DNA of 27,460 nt from DATDAH01 sp036525535. GTDB lineage: Bacteria; Actinomycetota; Acidimicrobiia; Acidimicrobiales; DATDAH01. Shown here in pieces: positions 13,560-21,198 of this stretch. How positions within the stretch are numbered: the stretch's first letter is position 1; every line of letters begins with the position of its first letter. A program made the translations under genes and the position numbers. The stretch covers positions 1 through 27,460 of the forward strand of contig DATDAH010000266.1 in assembly GCA_036525535.1 (NCBI GenBank). The letters run 5' to 3'. A model generated the notes under the pieces. It was not told the DNA's origin. It saw only the letters and a list, made by a program, of their open reading frames with translations, and made no database searches.

Positions 13560-15202
13560 GCGTGGCCGACCGGGCGGAAGCGTGGTGGGCCCTCGACCCT
13601 GATCCCGACACCCGGGCCGAGCTGCGGACCCTGCTCGAGGCGGGTGACCAGGCCGAGCTGGAGCGCCGCTTCGCCGGCCGCGTGGCCTTCGGCACGGCCG
13701 GGCTGCGGGCCCCCCTGGGCGCCGGCCCGATGCGCATGAACCGGGTCGTGGTCCGCCAGGCCACGGCCGGCCTGGTGCGGTTCCTGCCCGAGGGAGCAAC
13801 GGTCGTGATCGGGTACGACGCCCGCCACAAGTCCGACGTCTTCGCCCAGGACGTGGCGGGGGTGGTCGCCGCCGCCGGGGGCCGTGCCCTGCTCCTGCCC
13901 CTCCGCCTGCCCACGCCGGTGCTGGCTTTCGCCGTCCGCCACCTCGGGACCGACGCCGGCGTCATGATCACCGCCAGCCACAACCCACCGGCCGACAACG
14001 GCTACAAGGTCTACCTGGACGACGGCGCCCAGATCGTCCCTCCCGCCGACGCCGAGATCGCCGCCGCCATCGACGCAGTCGCCGCCGAAGGGCCGATCGC
14101 GGTGGCCGACCTCGACGACGCCCGAATCGAGGTGCTCGGGGCTGAGGTCGTCAGCGCCTATCTCGACGCCCTGGTCGCCGGTGGCCTCGTCGCCGCCCGG
14201 GAGGTGAACGTCGTGTACACCGCCATGCACGGCGTGGGCCGCGATGTGCTCCTGGCCGCCTTCGGTCGGGCCGGCTTCCCGGCACCGAACGTCGTCGTCG
14301 ACCAGTGCGAGCCCGATCCCGATTTCCCGACCGTGGCCTTCCCCAACCCCGAGGAGCCCGGCGCCCTCGATCTGGCGTTGGCGCAGGCCCAGGCGCTCGG
14401 TGCGGATGTGATCCTGGCCAACGATCCCGATGCCGACCGCCTCGGTGTGGCGATCCCCGAGGACGACGGGGGCTGGCGCTCCCTCACCGGTGATGAGATC
14501 GGTTCGCTGCTGGCCGACCACGTCCTGCGCAACACCGATGGCGACGAGCGGCTCGTGGCGACGACGGTGGTGTCCTCCCGGCTCCTGAGCAAGATGGCCG
14601 CCGCCCACGGCGTCCATTTCGCCGAGACGTTGACCGGGTTCAAGTGGATCGTCCGGCCCGCCCTCGAACATCCTGAGTGGCGCTTCGTCTTCGGCTACGA
14701 GGAGGCCCTCGGGTACCTGGTCGGTGACGCCGTCCATGACAAGGACGGCATCGGGGCGGCGCTGGCCTTCGCCGGCCTGGTGGCCGATCTGAGGACCCAG
14801 GGCCAGACCGTGCACGATCGCCTCGACGCCCTCGCCGAGGAGCACGGCCTGCACGCCACCCGCCCGTTGACGCTCCGCTTCGACGAGGAAGACGGCCTGG
14901 CTCGCATCGTCACCCGCATGGCCGCCGTCCGCCAGGAGCCGCCCACCACGCTGGGCGGTCGCGACGTCGAAGCGCTCCGAGACCTGCTCGACGACCCGGA
15001 TCTCCCCGAGACCGATGCCCTCCTGTTCAGCCTCGCGGGTGGCGCACGGGTGGTCATGCGCCCCAGCGGCACCGAGCCCAAGCTGAAGTGCTACCTCGAG
15101 GTCGTCGAACCGGTCGCCGGCGACCTGGCCGCCGCCCGCCACCGGGCCGATGCCGCCCTCGACGCCCTGGTCACCGACCTCGACCACCGCCTGTCGGGGT
15201 GA
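13556..15202 (+). CDS. pmmB: Phosphopentomutase/phosphoglucomutase (PmmB/PGM2-type phosphohexomutase family)
   Basis: A 548-residue alpha-D-phosphohexomutase from GTG 13556. All family motifs are intact: FGTAGLRAPLGAGPMRMN (45-62), the phosphoserine loop TASHNPPADNGYKVY (139-153, Ser141), the metal loop NDPDADR (289-295), the sugar-binding GYEEALGYLVGD followed by DKDGI, and the phosphate-binding RPSGTEPKLKCYLEV near the C-terminus. The long form resembles mycobacterial PmmB and animal PGM2; PGM2 acts mainly as a phosphopentomutase. Among nucleoside-catabolic genes the likely reaction is (deoxy)ribose-1-phosphate to 5-phosphate, linking PNP to DeoC; hexose-phosphate activity cannot be excluded. 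The frame is open upstream to 13469, but GTG 13556 overlaps the preceding stop and avoids an Arg-rich leader. Confidence 0.9.
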   Translation: MSVADRAEAWWALDPDPDTRAELRTLLEAGDQAELERRFAGRVAFGTAGLRAPLGAGPMRMNRVVVRQATAGLVRFLPEGATVVIGYDARHKSDVFAQDVAGVVAAAGGRALLLPLRLPTPVLAFAVRHLGTDAGVMITASHNPPADNGYKVYLDDGAQIVPPADAEIAAAIDAVAAEGPIAVADLDDARIEVLGAEVVSAYLDALVAGGLVAAREVNVVYTAMHGVGRDVLLAAFGRAGFPAPNVVVDQCEPDPDFPTVAFPNPEEPGALDLALAQAQALGADVILANDPDADRLGVAIPEDDGGWRSLTGDEIGSLLADHVLRNTDGDERLVATTVVSSRLLSKMAAAHGVHFAETLTGFKWIVRPALEHPEWRFVFGYEEALGYLVGDAVHDKDGIGAALAFAGLVADLRTQGQTVHDRLDALAEEHGLHATRPLTLRFDEEDGLARIVTRMAAVRQEPPTTLGGRDVEALRDLLDDPDLPETDALLFSLAGGARVVMRPSGTEPKLKCYLEVVEPVAGDLAAARHRADAALDALVTDLDHRLSG

Positions 15203-15225
15203 GCAGCGATTCGGGACACGGAACT

Positions 15226-15239
15226 CGCGGTGGGCCGCG
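15226..15239. other. Small hairpin in the 86-nt gap before cystathionine beta-synthase
   Basis: CGCGG (15226-15230) and CCGCG (15235-15239) can pair around TGGG. There is no T-run. It lies 24 nt after the phosphomutase stop and may be a weak terminator; a second tiny inverted repeat GTTC-CA-GAAC follows at 15248-15257. Confidence 0.25.
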
Positions 15240-15276
15240 AACGACAGGTTCCAGAACGGGTGCGATGACGATCGGG

Positions 15277-15282
15277 TAGACC
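15277..15282 (+). promoter_or_regulatory. Probable -10 hexamer TAGACC for cystathionine beta-synthase
   Basis: TAGACC ends 6 nt before ATG 15289, the same spacing as other leaderless starts here, but the last base is C rather than T. It supports the long N-terminal form of the protein. Confidence 0.35.
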
Positions 15283-15288
15283 TAGCTG

Positions 15289-16953
15289 ATGGACGCGCTG
15301 GTGGTGGTCGGAGCCGACGAACCCCCCGAGCACCTGGCGGCCCGAGCCCGGCGGCGCATCGCCGTGGCCGAGCCGACCGACACCGCGACCCTGGTGGCCG
15401 ACCTGCGCTCTCACCGCCCCCGCCGGGTCGGCGTCACCGGGCCGGTGGCCGATGCCGGGGCCGTGGCCGGGACCCTCCACGACGCCGGCCTGCCGGTCAT
15501 CCTCTACACCGACGCCCCTGCGCCCGAAGCCGTCGGTCGCGGCGTTCGGGTCCTTCCCGCCACCGACCCGGGGCCGCGGATGGAGGTAGCCGACCGGCTG
15601 GAGGACCTGGTCGGGGAGACCCCGCTCGTCCGCCTCGATCGCATCGGCCACGACCTGGACTGCCACCTGCTGGCCAAGCTGGAGCTGCTCAACCCGGGGG
15701 GCAGCGTCAAAGACCGCCCGGCCCTGGCCATGGTCGACGCCGCCGAGCGGGAGGGCCTCCTCCAGCCGGGGGGCACCATCGTCGAACCGACCTCGGGAAA
15801 CACCGGCGTGGGCCTGGCCCTGGTCGCCGCCCGGCGGGGCTACCACTGCGTCTTCGTCATGCCCGACAAGATGAGCCCGGAGAAGATGGACCTGCTCCGG
15901 GCCTACGGCGCCGAGGTCGTGGTCTGCCCGACCGCCGTCGCCCCCGACCACCCGGACTCCTACTACTCGGTGGCCAAGCGCATCGCAGCCGAGCGCCCCG
16001 GCGGCTACTCACCCAGCCAGTACTGGAACGACGAGAACCCCGCGGCCCACCAGCGCACGACCGGTCCCGAGCTCTGGCGCCAGACCGCCGGGCGCATCAC
16101 CCACTTCGTCGCCGGCATCGGCACAGGCGGGACGATCAGCGGCGTCGGCCGCCACCTCAAGGCCCAGAACCCCGACATCCGCATCGTCGGGGCCGACCCG
16201 GCGGGCTCGGTCTACTCGGGGGGCACGGGCCGCCCGTATCTGGTCGAGGGCATCGGTGAGGACTTCTGGCCCGGCACCTACGACGGCTCGGTGGTCGACG
16301 AGATCGTCGAGGTCAGCGACCGGGACTCGTTCCTCATGGCCCGGGCCGTCACCCGCACCGAGGGCCTCCTCGTGGGGGGCTCGACGGGCACGGCGGTGTG
16401 GGCCGCGCTACAGGTCGGGCGCGCGCTGCCGCCGGACGCCGTGGTCGTCGTCCTCATCCCCGACAGCGGGCGGGGGTACCTGTCCAAGATCTACAACGAG
16501 GCCTGGATGGCCGACTTCGGCTTCCTGCGGGTGGGCGAGCACGCCGCCGGCGACGTCCTCGGCCGCAAGCGGGCCGACCTGCCCGTTCTCGTCCACGTCC
16601 ATCCCGACGAGACCGTGCGGACGGCCATCGAGATCCTGCGGGAGTACGACGTCTCCCAGCTGCCCGTCGTGCAGGCCGAGCCTCCGGTCGTCCTGGGCGA
16701 GATGGTCGGTGCCGTGCGCGATGTGGCTCTCATGGACGCCGCCTTCCGGAACCCCGGCGTGCTGGACCGTCCGGTGGCCGACGTCATGGAGGCAAAGCTG
16801 CCGACGGTCGGTTCCGGCCAGGTCGTGGACGACGTGGTGGCCCTGCTCGAGCAGGCTCCCGCCGTCGTCGTCATCGACGCCGGTCACCCCGTCGGGGTCC
16901 TCACGCGTTCCGACGTGCTCGACTTCATCGCCGGCTCCCGGACCCGCCCGTGA
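15289..16953 (+). CDS. cbs: Cystathionine beta-synthase with extra N-terminal domain
   Basis: A 554-residue protein. From Met98 onward it is a standard actinobacterial CBS: EDLVGETPLVRL, the PLP lysine in NPGGSVKDRPAL (Lys141), the phosphate loop EPTSGNTGVGLA, VAGIGTGGTISG, DPAGSVYSGG and VGGSTGTAV, then two regulatory CBS (Bateman) repeats after about residue 430. It condenses homocysteine with serine to cystathionine, the first step of reverse transsulfuration; the next gene supplies the second. Unusual are the first ~97 residues, which mycobacterial CBS lacks. They form alternating strand/helix segments (DALVVVGADEP, RRVGVTGPVADAGAVAGTLHDAGLPVILYTDAP) like a small Rossmann or receiver-like domain of unknown role. 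Codon use is normal and a -10-like hexamer precedes ATG 15289, so the extension is probably real; ATG 15580 is the short alternative. Confidence 0.93.
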   Translation: MDALVVVGADEPPEHLAARARRRIAVAEPTDTATLVADLRSHRPRRVGVTGPVADAGAVAGTLHDAGLPVILYTDAPAPEAVGRGVRVLPATDPGPRMEVADRLEDLVGETPLVRLDRIGHDLDCHLLAKLELLNPGGSVKDRPALAMVDAAEREGLLQPGGTIVEPTSGNTGVGLALVAARRGYHCVFVMPDKMSPEKMDLLRAYGAEVVVCPTAVAPDHPDSYYSVAKRIAAERPGGYSPSQYWNDENPAAHQRTTGPELWRQTAGRITHFVAGIGTGGTISGVGRHLKAQNPDIRIVGADPAGSVYSGGTGRPYLVEGIGEDFWPGTYDGSVVDEIVEVSDRDSFLMARAVTRTEGLLVGGSTGTAVWAALQVGRALPPDAVVVVLIPDSGRGYLSKIYNEAWMADFGFLRVGEHAAGDVLGRKRADLPVLVHVHPDETVRTAIEILREYDVSQLPVVQAEPPVVLGEMVGAVRDVALMDAAFRNPGVLDRPVADVMEAKLPTVGSGQVVDDVVALLEQAPAVVVIDAGHPVGVLTRSDVLDFIAGSRTRP

Positions 16954-18098
16954 CGGACGCGGAGCGACCGGCAGGTTTCGAGACCAGGGCCATCCACGCC
17001 GGCCAGGACCCCGATCCCGCGACCGGTGCCGTCGTCCCGCCCATCCACCTGGCCACGACCTTCGCCCAGCACGAGCCGGGCAAGGCCGAGTACGAGTACT
17101 CCCGCTCCAACAACCCGACCCGCGAGGTCCTGGAGGACGCGCTCGCATCTTTGGAAGGAGCCAGTCACGGGTTCGCCTTCGCCAGCGGCATGGCGGCCGA
17201 GGACGCCATCCTGCGCTCGCTGCGGCCCGGCGACCACGTGATCGTCCCCGACGACGCGTACGGCGGCACCTGGCGCCTGGTCGACAAGGTCTACGGGCCG
17301 ATGGGCGTCACCCACACCGCGGTGGACCTGTCAGACGCCGACGCCATCACCGCGGCGTGGACGGAGGCGACCCGCCTGGTCTGGGTCGAGACCCCGTCGA
17401 ACCCGCTGCTGTCCATCGCCGACATCGGCGCCCTGTCCGGTCTGGCCCACGAGCGCGGTGGCCGCTGCATCGTCGACAACACGTTCGCCACCCCCTATCT
17501 GCAACGCCCGCTGGAGCACGGAGCCGATGCCGTCGTCCATTCGACGACCAAGTACCTCGGTGGGCACTCCGACGTCGTCGGCGGCTTCATCGCCCTTCAC
17601 GACGACGAGTGGGCGGAGGAGATGTTCTTCATCCGCAACGCCACCGGGTCGGTGTCATCGCCGTTCAGCGACTTCCTCGTGCTGCGGGGGCTCAAGACGT
17701 TGGCCATCCGCATGGACCGCCACTCCCGAGCCGCCCACGACGTGGCCCAGTTCCTGCTCGACCACCCGCGGGTAGGGGAGGTGCGCTGGCCCGGCCTGGC
17801 CACCCATCCCGGCTACGACGTGGCCCACCGTCAGATGCGGGACTTCGGGGGGATGGTGTCGTTCGTGGTCGTCGGCGGCGCCGACGCGGCGGCCGCGGTC
17901 GTCGCCCGCACCCGCCTGTTCACCCTGGCCGAGTCCCTGGGCGCAGTGGAGTCCCTGATCGAGCAGCCCTCGGTGATGACCCACCTCTCGGCGAGCGGCT
18001 CACCCCTCGAGGTCGACCCCGCCCTGATCCGCCTCTCCGTCGGCCTCGAGACCATCGACGACCTCGTTGCCGACCTGGAGCAGGCCCTGGCCGACTGA
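16950..18098 (+). CDS. Cystathionine gamma-lyase/gamma-synthase (Cys/Met metabolism PLP enzyme)
   Basis: A 382-residue enzyme from GTG 16950, which overlaps the CBS stop in a GTGA junction. Family features are ETRAIHAGQDPDPATGAVVPPI at the start, EYEYSRSNNPTR (48-58), the PLP-stacking region FASGMAAEDAIL (77-88), VETPSNPLL (146-154), VDNTFATPYLQ (175-185) and the PLP lysine in HSTTKYLGGHSD (Lys201). The C-terminal AESLGAVESLIEQPSVMTH and LIRLSVGLE segments are complete. In a tight operon with CBS, reverse transsulfuration (cystathionine to cysteine, ammonia and 2-oxobutyrate) is the likely direction, so gamma-lyase is preferred, but sequence alone does not separate it from gamma-synthase (MetB). 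It converges on upp with 10 nt between stops. Confidence 0.92.
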   Translation: MTDAERPAGFETRAIHAGQDPDPATGAVVPPIHLATTFAQHEPGKAEYEYSRSNNPTREVLEDALASLEGASHGFAFASGMAAEDAILRSLRPGDHVIVPDDAYGGTWRLVDKVYGPMGVTHTAVDLSDADAITAAWTEATRLVWVETPSNPLLSIADIGALSGLAHERGGRCIVDNTFATPYLQRPLEHGADAVVHSTTKYLGGHSDVVGGFIALHDDEWAEEMFFIRNATGSVSSPFSDFLVLRGLKTLAIRMDRHSRAAHDVAQFLLDHPRVGEVRWPGLATHPGYDVAHRQMRDFGGMVSFVVVGGADAAAAVVARTRLFTLAESLGAVESLIEQPSVMTHLSASGSPLEVDPALIRLSVGLETIDDLVADLEQALAD

Positions 18099-18108
18099 GC
18101 CGAGAGGC

Positions 18109-18732
18109 CTACTGCACCCCGAACTGGCGGTCGCCGGCATCGCCGAGGCCGGGGACGATGAACGCGACGTCGTTGAGGCGCTCGTCCACGCTGGCGGTGA
18201 CCACCCGGGCACCGGGGCAGTGCTCGGCGAAGTGGGCGATGCCCTCGGGGGCGGCCAGCACGCAGACCACGATGATCGGGCCGGGGTTCGAGCGCTCGAT
18301 GATCTCGACGGTGTGCACCAGCGAGCCGCCGGTGGCCAGCATCGGGTCGAGGATGATGACCGGCCTCCCGTCGAGGTCGTCGGGCACCGTGGTCATGTAC
18401 TCCTTGGAGTCGTGGGTCACCTCGTCGCGGCGGAGGCCGACGAAACCGACCTCGGCGTTCGGCAGCATCGTGAAGGCGGCGTCGAGCATCCCCAGGCCGG
18501 CCCGGAGGACGGGCACGATCAGGGGCACGGGGTCGATGCGGGTCCCGGTGGCCGGGGCCAGCGGCGTCTGCACCGGGAAGGTCGTGACCTGCAGATCGCG
18601 GGTCGCCTCGTAGACCAGGAGCCACGACAGCTCCGACAGGGCCCGCCGGAACACGGGCCGGGGGGTGTCCTCGTCCCGCATCGTGGTCAGTCGTTCGGCG
18701 GCGAGGGGGTGGTCGACCACGGTGGTGTCCAT
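18109..18732 (-). CDS. upp: Uracil phosphoribosyltransferase
   Basis: A 207-residue protein from ATG 18732. The N-terminus VVDHPLAAERLTTMRDEDT, the VPVLRAGLGMLDAA segment, the PRPP-binding loop LDPMLATGGSL and the C-terminal uracil-binding PGLGDAGDRQFG are diagnostic. It converts uracil and PRPP to UMP, the main bacterial uracil salvage route. ATG 18744, four codons earlier, is possible; 18732 is chosen because it matches the family N-terminus and length. On the minus strand a TACCAG hexamer (18763-18758) shares its TA step with the deoC -10 and may be the promoter. In mycobacteria upp and pmmB lie close to the purine nucleoside phosphorylase and deoxyribose genes, and the same set is gathered here. 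Confidence 0.96.
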   Translation of the reverse strand: MDTTVVDHPLAAERLTTMRDEDTPRPVFRRALSELSWLLVYEATRDLQVTTFPVQTPLAPATGTRIDPVPLIVPVLRAGLGMLDAAFTMLPNAEVGFVGLRRDEVTHDSKEYMTTVPDDLDGRPVIILDPMLATGGSLVHTVEIIERSNPGPIIVVCVLAAPEGIAHFAEHCPGARVVTASVDERLNDVAFIVPGLGDAGDRQFGVQ

Positions 18733-18761
18733 GGCCCGAATCATGGCTCAGGAGGCGCTGG

Positions 18762-18767
18762 TACGGT
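18762..18767 (+). promoter_or_regulatory. -10 hexamer TACGGT for deoC (leaderless)
   Basis: TACGGT ends 6 nt before GTG 18774 with no Shine-Dalgarno between. The TA step is shared with a TACCAG on the opposite strand facing upp. Confidence 0.5.
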
Positions 18768-18773
18768 CCAAAC

Positions 18774-19718
18774 GTGGCCGACACCGACCTGGCGCCCGTC
18801 GAGCGCCTTTCCATACCACCCGTGGGCGGGGTGAGCGTTCGGGTGACCCCGGTCGACGCCGTGGGCCTCGAGGCCCGGGCCGCCTCCCTGGCGGGCCGGT
18901 CGATCAAGCGCGAGACCAAGGCCGCCGCGCTCGAACTCGCCATCCGTTGCTGTGACCTCACCACGCTGGAGGGGTCGGACACGCCGGGCAAGGTCCGGGC
19001 CCTGTGCGCCAAGGCGGTGCACCCCGACCCGACCGACCGGTCGGTCCCCTCGGTGGCCGCGGTCTGCGTCTACCCCACCATGGTGCCGGTGGCGGCCGAC
19101 GCCCTGGCCGGCACCGGTGTGCTCGTGGCGAGCGTGGCCGGGGCGTTCCCATCCGGCCTCGGTCCCCAGGAGACCCGCGTCGACGAGATCCGCCGGGCCG
19201 TCGCTGCGGGGGCCGACGAGATCGACATGGTGTTGAACCGGTCGGCCTTCCTGTCCGGTGACTTCGCCACCACCTTCGACGACATCGTCGCCTCCAAGGA
19301 GGCCTCGGGCCGGGCCCACCTCAAGGTCATCCTCGAGACCGGGGAGCTGGGCAGCTACGACCAGGTGCGCCGGGCGTCGATGCTGGCCATGGCCGCGGGG
19401 GCCGACGTGATCAAGACCTCCACGGGCAAGATCGGCGCGGCGGCGACGCCACCGGTCGCCCTGTGCATGGCCGAGGCCATCCGGGACTTCCACGAGCAGA
19501 CCGGCCGGTCCGTCGGCCTGAAGCTGGCCGGCGGCATCCGCTCGGCCAAGCAGTCCTGGCAGTACCTGGTGATCGTCGGAGAGACCCTCGGTCCCGAGTG
19601 GCTGCGCCCGGAGCGCTTCCGCCTCGGGGCCTCCAGCCTGCTCAACGACCTGCTGATGCAACGACGCTGGCTGGCCACCGGCCGCTACCAGCGGCCCGAC
19701 GACTTCACGATCGACTGA
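18774..19718 (+). CDS. deoC: Deoxyribose-phosphate aldolase
   Basis: A 314-residue class I aldolase starting at GTG 18774, supported by the -10 hexamer 6 nt upstream. The substrate region CCDLTTLEG (59-67), VCVYPTMV (97-104), DEIDMVLN (148-155), the Schiff-base lysine in DVIKTSTGK (Lys214) and the second active-site lysine in GLKLAGGIR (Lys250) are all present. It cleaves 2-deoxyribose-5-phosphate to glyceraldehyde-3-phosphate and acetaldehyde. The ~50-residue N-terminal lead and 314-residue length match the longer DeoC type also found in animals rather than the short E. coli-unlike 220-residue type. The aldehyde dehydrogenase 7 nt downstream would oxidise the acetaldehyde, and upstream PNP and phosphopentomutase-like enzymes would supply substrate. 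It heads a four-gene operon. Confidence 0.96.
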   Translation: MADTDLAPVERLSIPPVGGVSVRVTPVDAVGLEARAASLAGRSIKRETKAAALELAIRCCDLTTLEGSDTPGKVRALCAKAVHPDPTDRSVPSVAAVCVYPTMVPVAADALAGTGVLVASVAGAFPSGLGPQETRVDEIRRAVAAGADEIDMVLNRSAFLSGDFATTFDDIVASKEASGRAHLKVILETGELGSYDQVRRASMLAMAAGADVIKTSTGKIGAAATPPVALCMAEAIRDFHEQTGRSVGLKLAGGIRSAKQSWQYLVIVGETLGPEWLRPERFRLGASSLLNDLLMQRRWLATGRYQRPDDFTID

Positions 19719-19725
19719 GGCGGCT

Positions 19726-21198
19726 GTGACCGACCTGACCCAGCCCGGTGAGTTCACCCTCGAGTACGCCACGTCGCCCGAATCGACCGCCATCGTGTCG
19801 CTGCGGGACACCTACGGCCTGTTCATCGGCGGTGCTTGGGTGGAGCCCCGCTCCGGCGCCCACTTCCCGACGATCAACCCGGCCACCGAGGAGGAACTGG
19901 CCTCGGTCGCCGAGGCCGGGGCCGAGGACGTCGACCTCGCCGTCACCGCGGCCCGTCAGGCCTGGGAGGCGGGTTGGCGGGACCTGCCCGGTCGGGAGCG
20001 AGCCAAGTACCTGTACCGCATCGCCCGCCTGCTGCAGGAGCGGTCGCGGGAGTTCGCCGTCCTGGAGACCCTCGACGGAGGCAAGCCGATCAAGGAGTCC
20101 CGCGACGTCGACCTGCCGCTCGCCGCCGCGCACTTCTTCCATTATGCGGGCTGGGCCGACAAGCTCGACTACGCCTTCGCCGGCCGTCGCGGTCGGCCGC
20201 TCGGCGTCGCCGGCCAGGTCATCCCGTGGAACTTCCCGATGCTCATGGCCAGCTGGAAGCTGGCCCCGGCGCTGGCCACGGGCAACACCGTGGTGCTCAA
20301 GCCGGCCGAGACGACGCCCCTGACCGCGCTGCTGCTGGCCGAGGTCCTCCAAGACGCCGAGTTGCCGCCGGGCGTGGTCAACATCATCACGGGCGCCGGG
20401 GCGACGGGGTCGGCGCTGGTCGGGCACCCGGGGATCGACAAGGTCGCCTTCACCGGCTCCACCGACGTGGGCAAGCGGATCCAGACCGAGCTGGCGGGCA
20501 CCGGCAAACGCCTGACCCTCGAGCTCGGCGGCAAGGCGGCCAACATCGTCTTCGAGGACGCCGCCCTGGACCAAGCGGTGGAGGGCATCGTCAACGGCAT
20601 CTGGTTCAACCAGGGCCACGTCTGCTGCGCCGGCTCCCGCCTGCTCGTGCAGGAGTCCGTCGCCGACCTCGTCCTCGACCGGCTGCGCACCCGCCTGGAC
20701 ACCCTCCGGGTGGGGGATCCGCTGGACAAGAACACCGACGTCGGGGCCATCAACAGCCAGAAGCAACTGGAGAAGATCCGGGAGCTGGTGGCCTCCGGGG
20801 AGGACGAGGGGGCCGAGATCTACCAGCCCGACTGCGTCCTGCCCGACAAGGGCTTCTTCCACGCCCCCACGATCTTCACCGGGGTCTCCCAGTCCCACCG
20901 GATCGCCCGGGAGGAGATCTTCGGGCCCGTCCTCTCGGTCCTGACCTTCCGCACGCCCGAGGAGGCCGTCGAGAAGGCCAACAACACCCCCTACGGCCTG
21001 TCGGCAGGGGTCTGGACCGAGAAGGGCAGCCGCATCCTCTGGATGGCCGAGCGCCTGCGGGCCGGGGTCGTGTGGGCCAACACGTTCAACCAGTTCGACC
21101 CGGCCAGTCCCTTCGGCGGCTACAAGGAGTCCGGCTTCGGCCGCGAGGGCGGCCGCCACGGCTTGGCGCCCTACCTCCAGCTGGAGGGCGTGGCGTGA
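19726..21198 (+). CDS. NAD(P)-dependent aldehyde dehydrogenase
   Basis: A 490-residue, full-length ALDH starting at GTG 19726, 7 nt after deoC. The oxyanion Asn is in VIPWNFP (Asn169), the nucleotide-binding block FTGSTDVGK is at 252-260, the general-base Glu in LELGGK (Glu266), the catalytic Cys in GHVCCAGSR (Cys300, with Cys301 next to it), and the late motifs EEIFGPVLSV and SPFGGYKESGFGRE are intact. Position behind DeoC makes acetaldehyde, the toxic aldolase product, the likely substrate; oxidation gives acetate. It overlaps the next gene by 4 nt (GTGA). That gene encodes an incomplete ALDH-like protein, so the functional unit may be a heteromer. Confidence 0.95.
   Translation: MTDLTQPGEFTLEYATSPESTAIVSLRDTYGLFIGGAWVEPRSGAHFPTINPATEEELASVAEAGAEDVDLAVTAARQAWEAGWRDLPGRERAKYLYRIARLLQERSREFAVLETLDGGKPIKESRDVDLPLAAAHFFHYAGWADKLDYAFAGRRGRPLGVAGQVIPWNFPMLMASWKLAPALATGNTVVLKPAETTPLTALLLAEVLQDAELPPGVVNIITGAGATGSALVGHPGIDKVAFTGSTDVGKRIQTELAGTGKRLTLELGGKAANIVFEDAALDQAVEGIVNGIWFNQGHVCCAGSRLLVQESVADLVLDRLRTRLDTLRVGDPLDKNTDVGAINSQKQLEKIRELVASGEDEGAEIYQPDCVLPDKGFFHAPTIFTGVSQSHRIAREEIFGPVLSVLTFRTPEEAVEKANNTPYGLSAGVWTEKGSRILWMAERLRAGVVWANTFNQFDPASPFGGYKESGFGREGGRHGLAPYLQLEGVA

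Noticed and set aside
16256..18613. 785-codon plus-strand frame across CBS, CGL and upp
   Set aside because: Shadow frame rich in Arg, Pro and Ser, running over three real genes on both strands.
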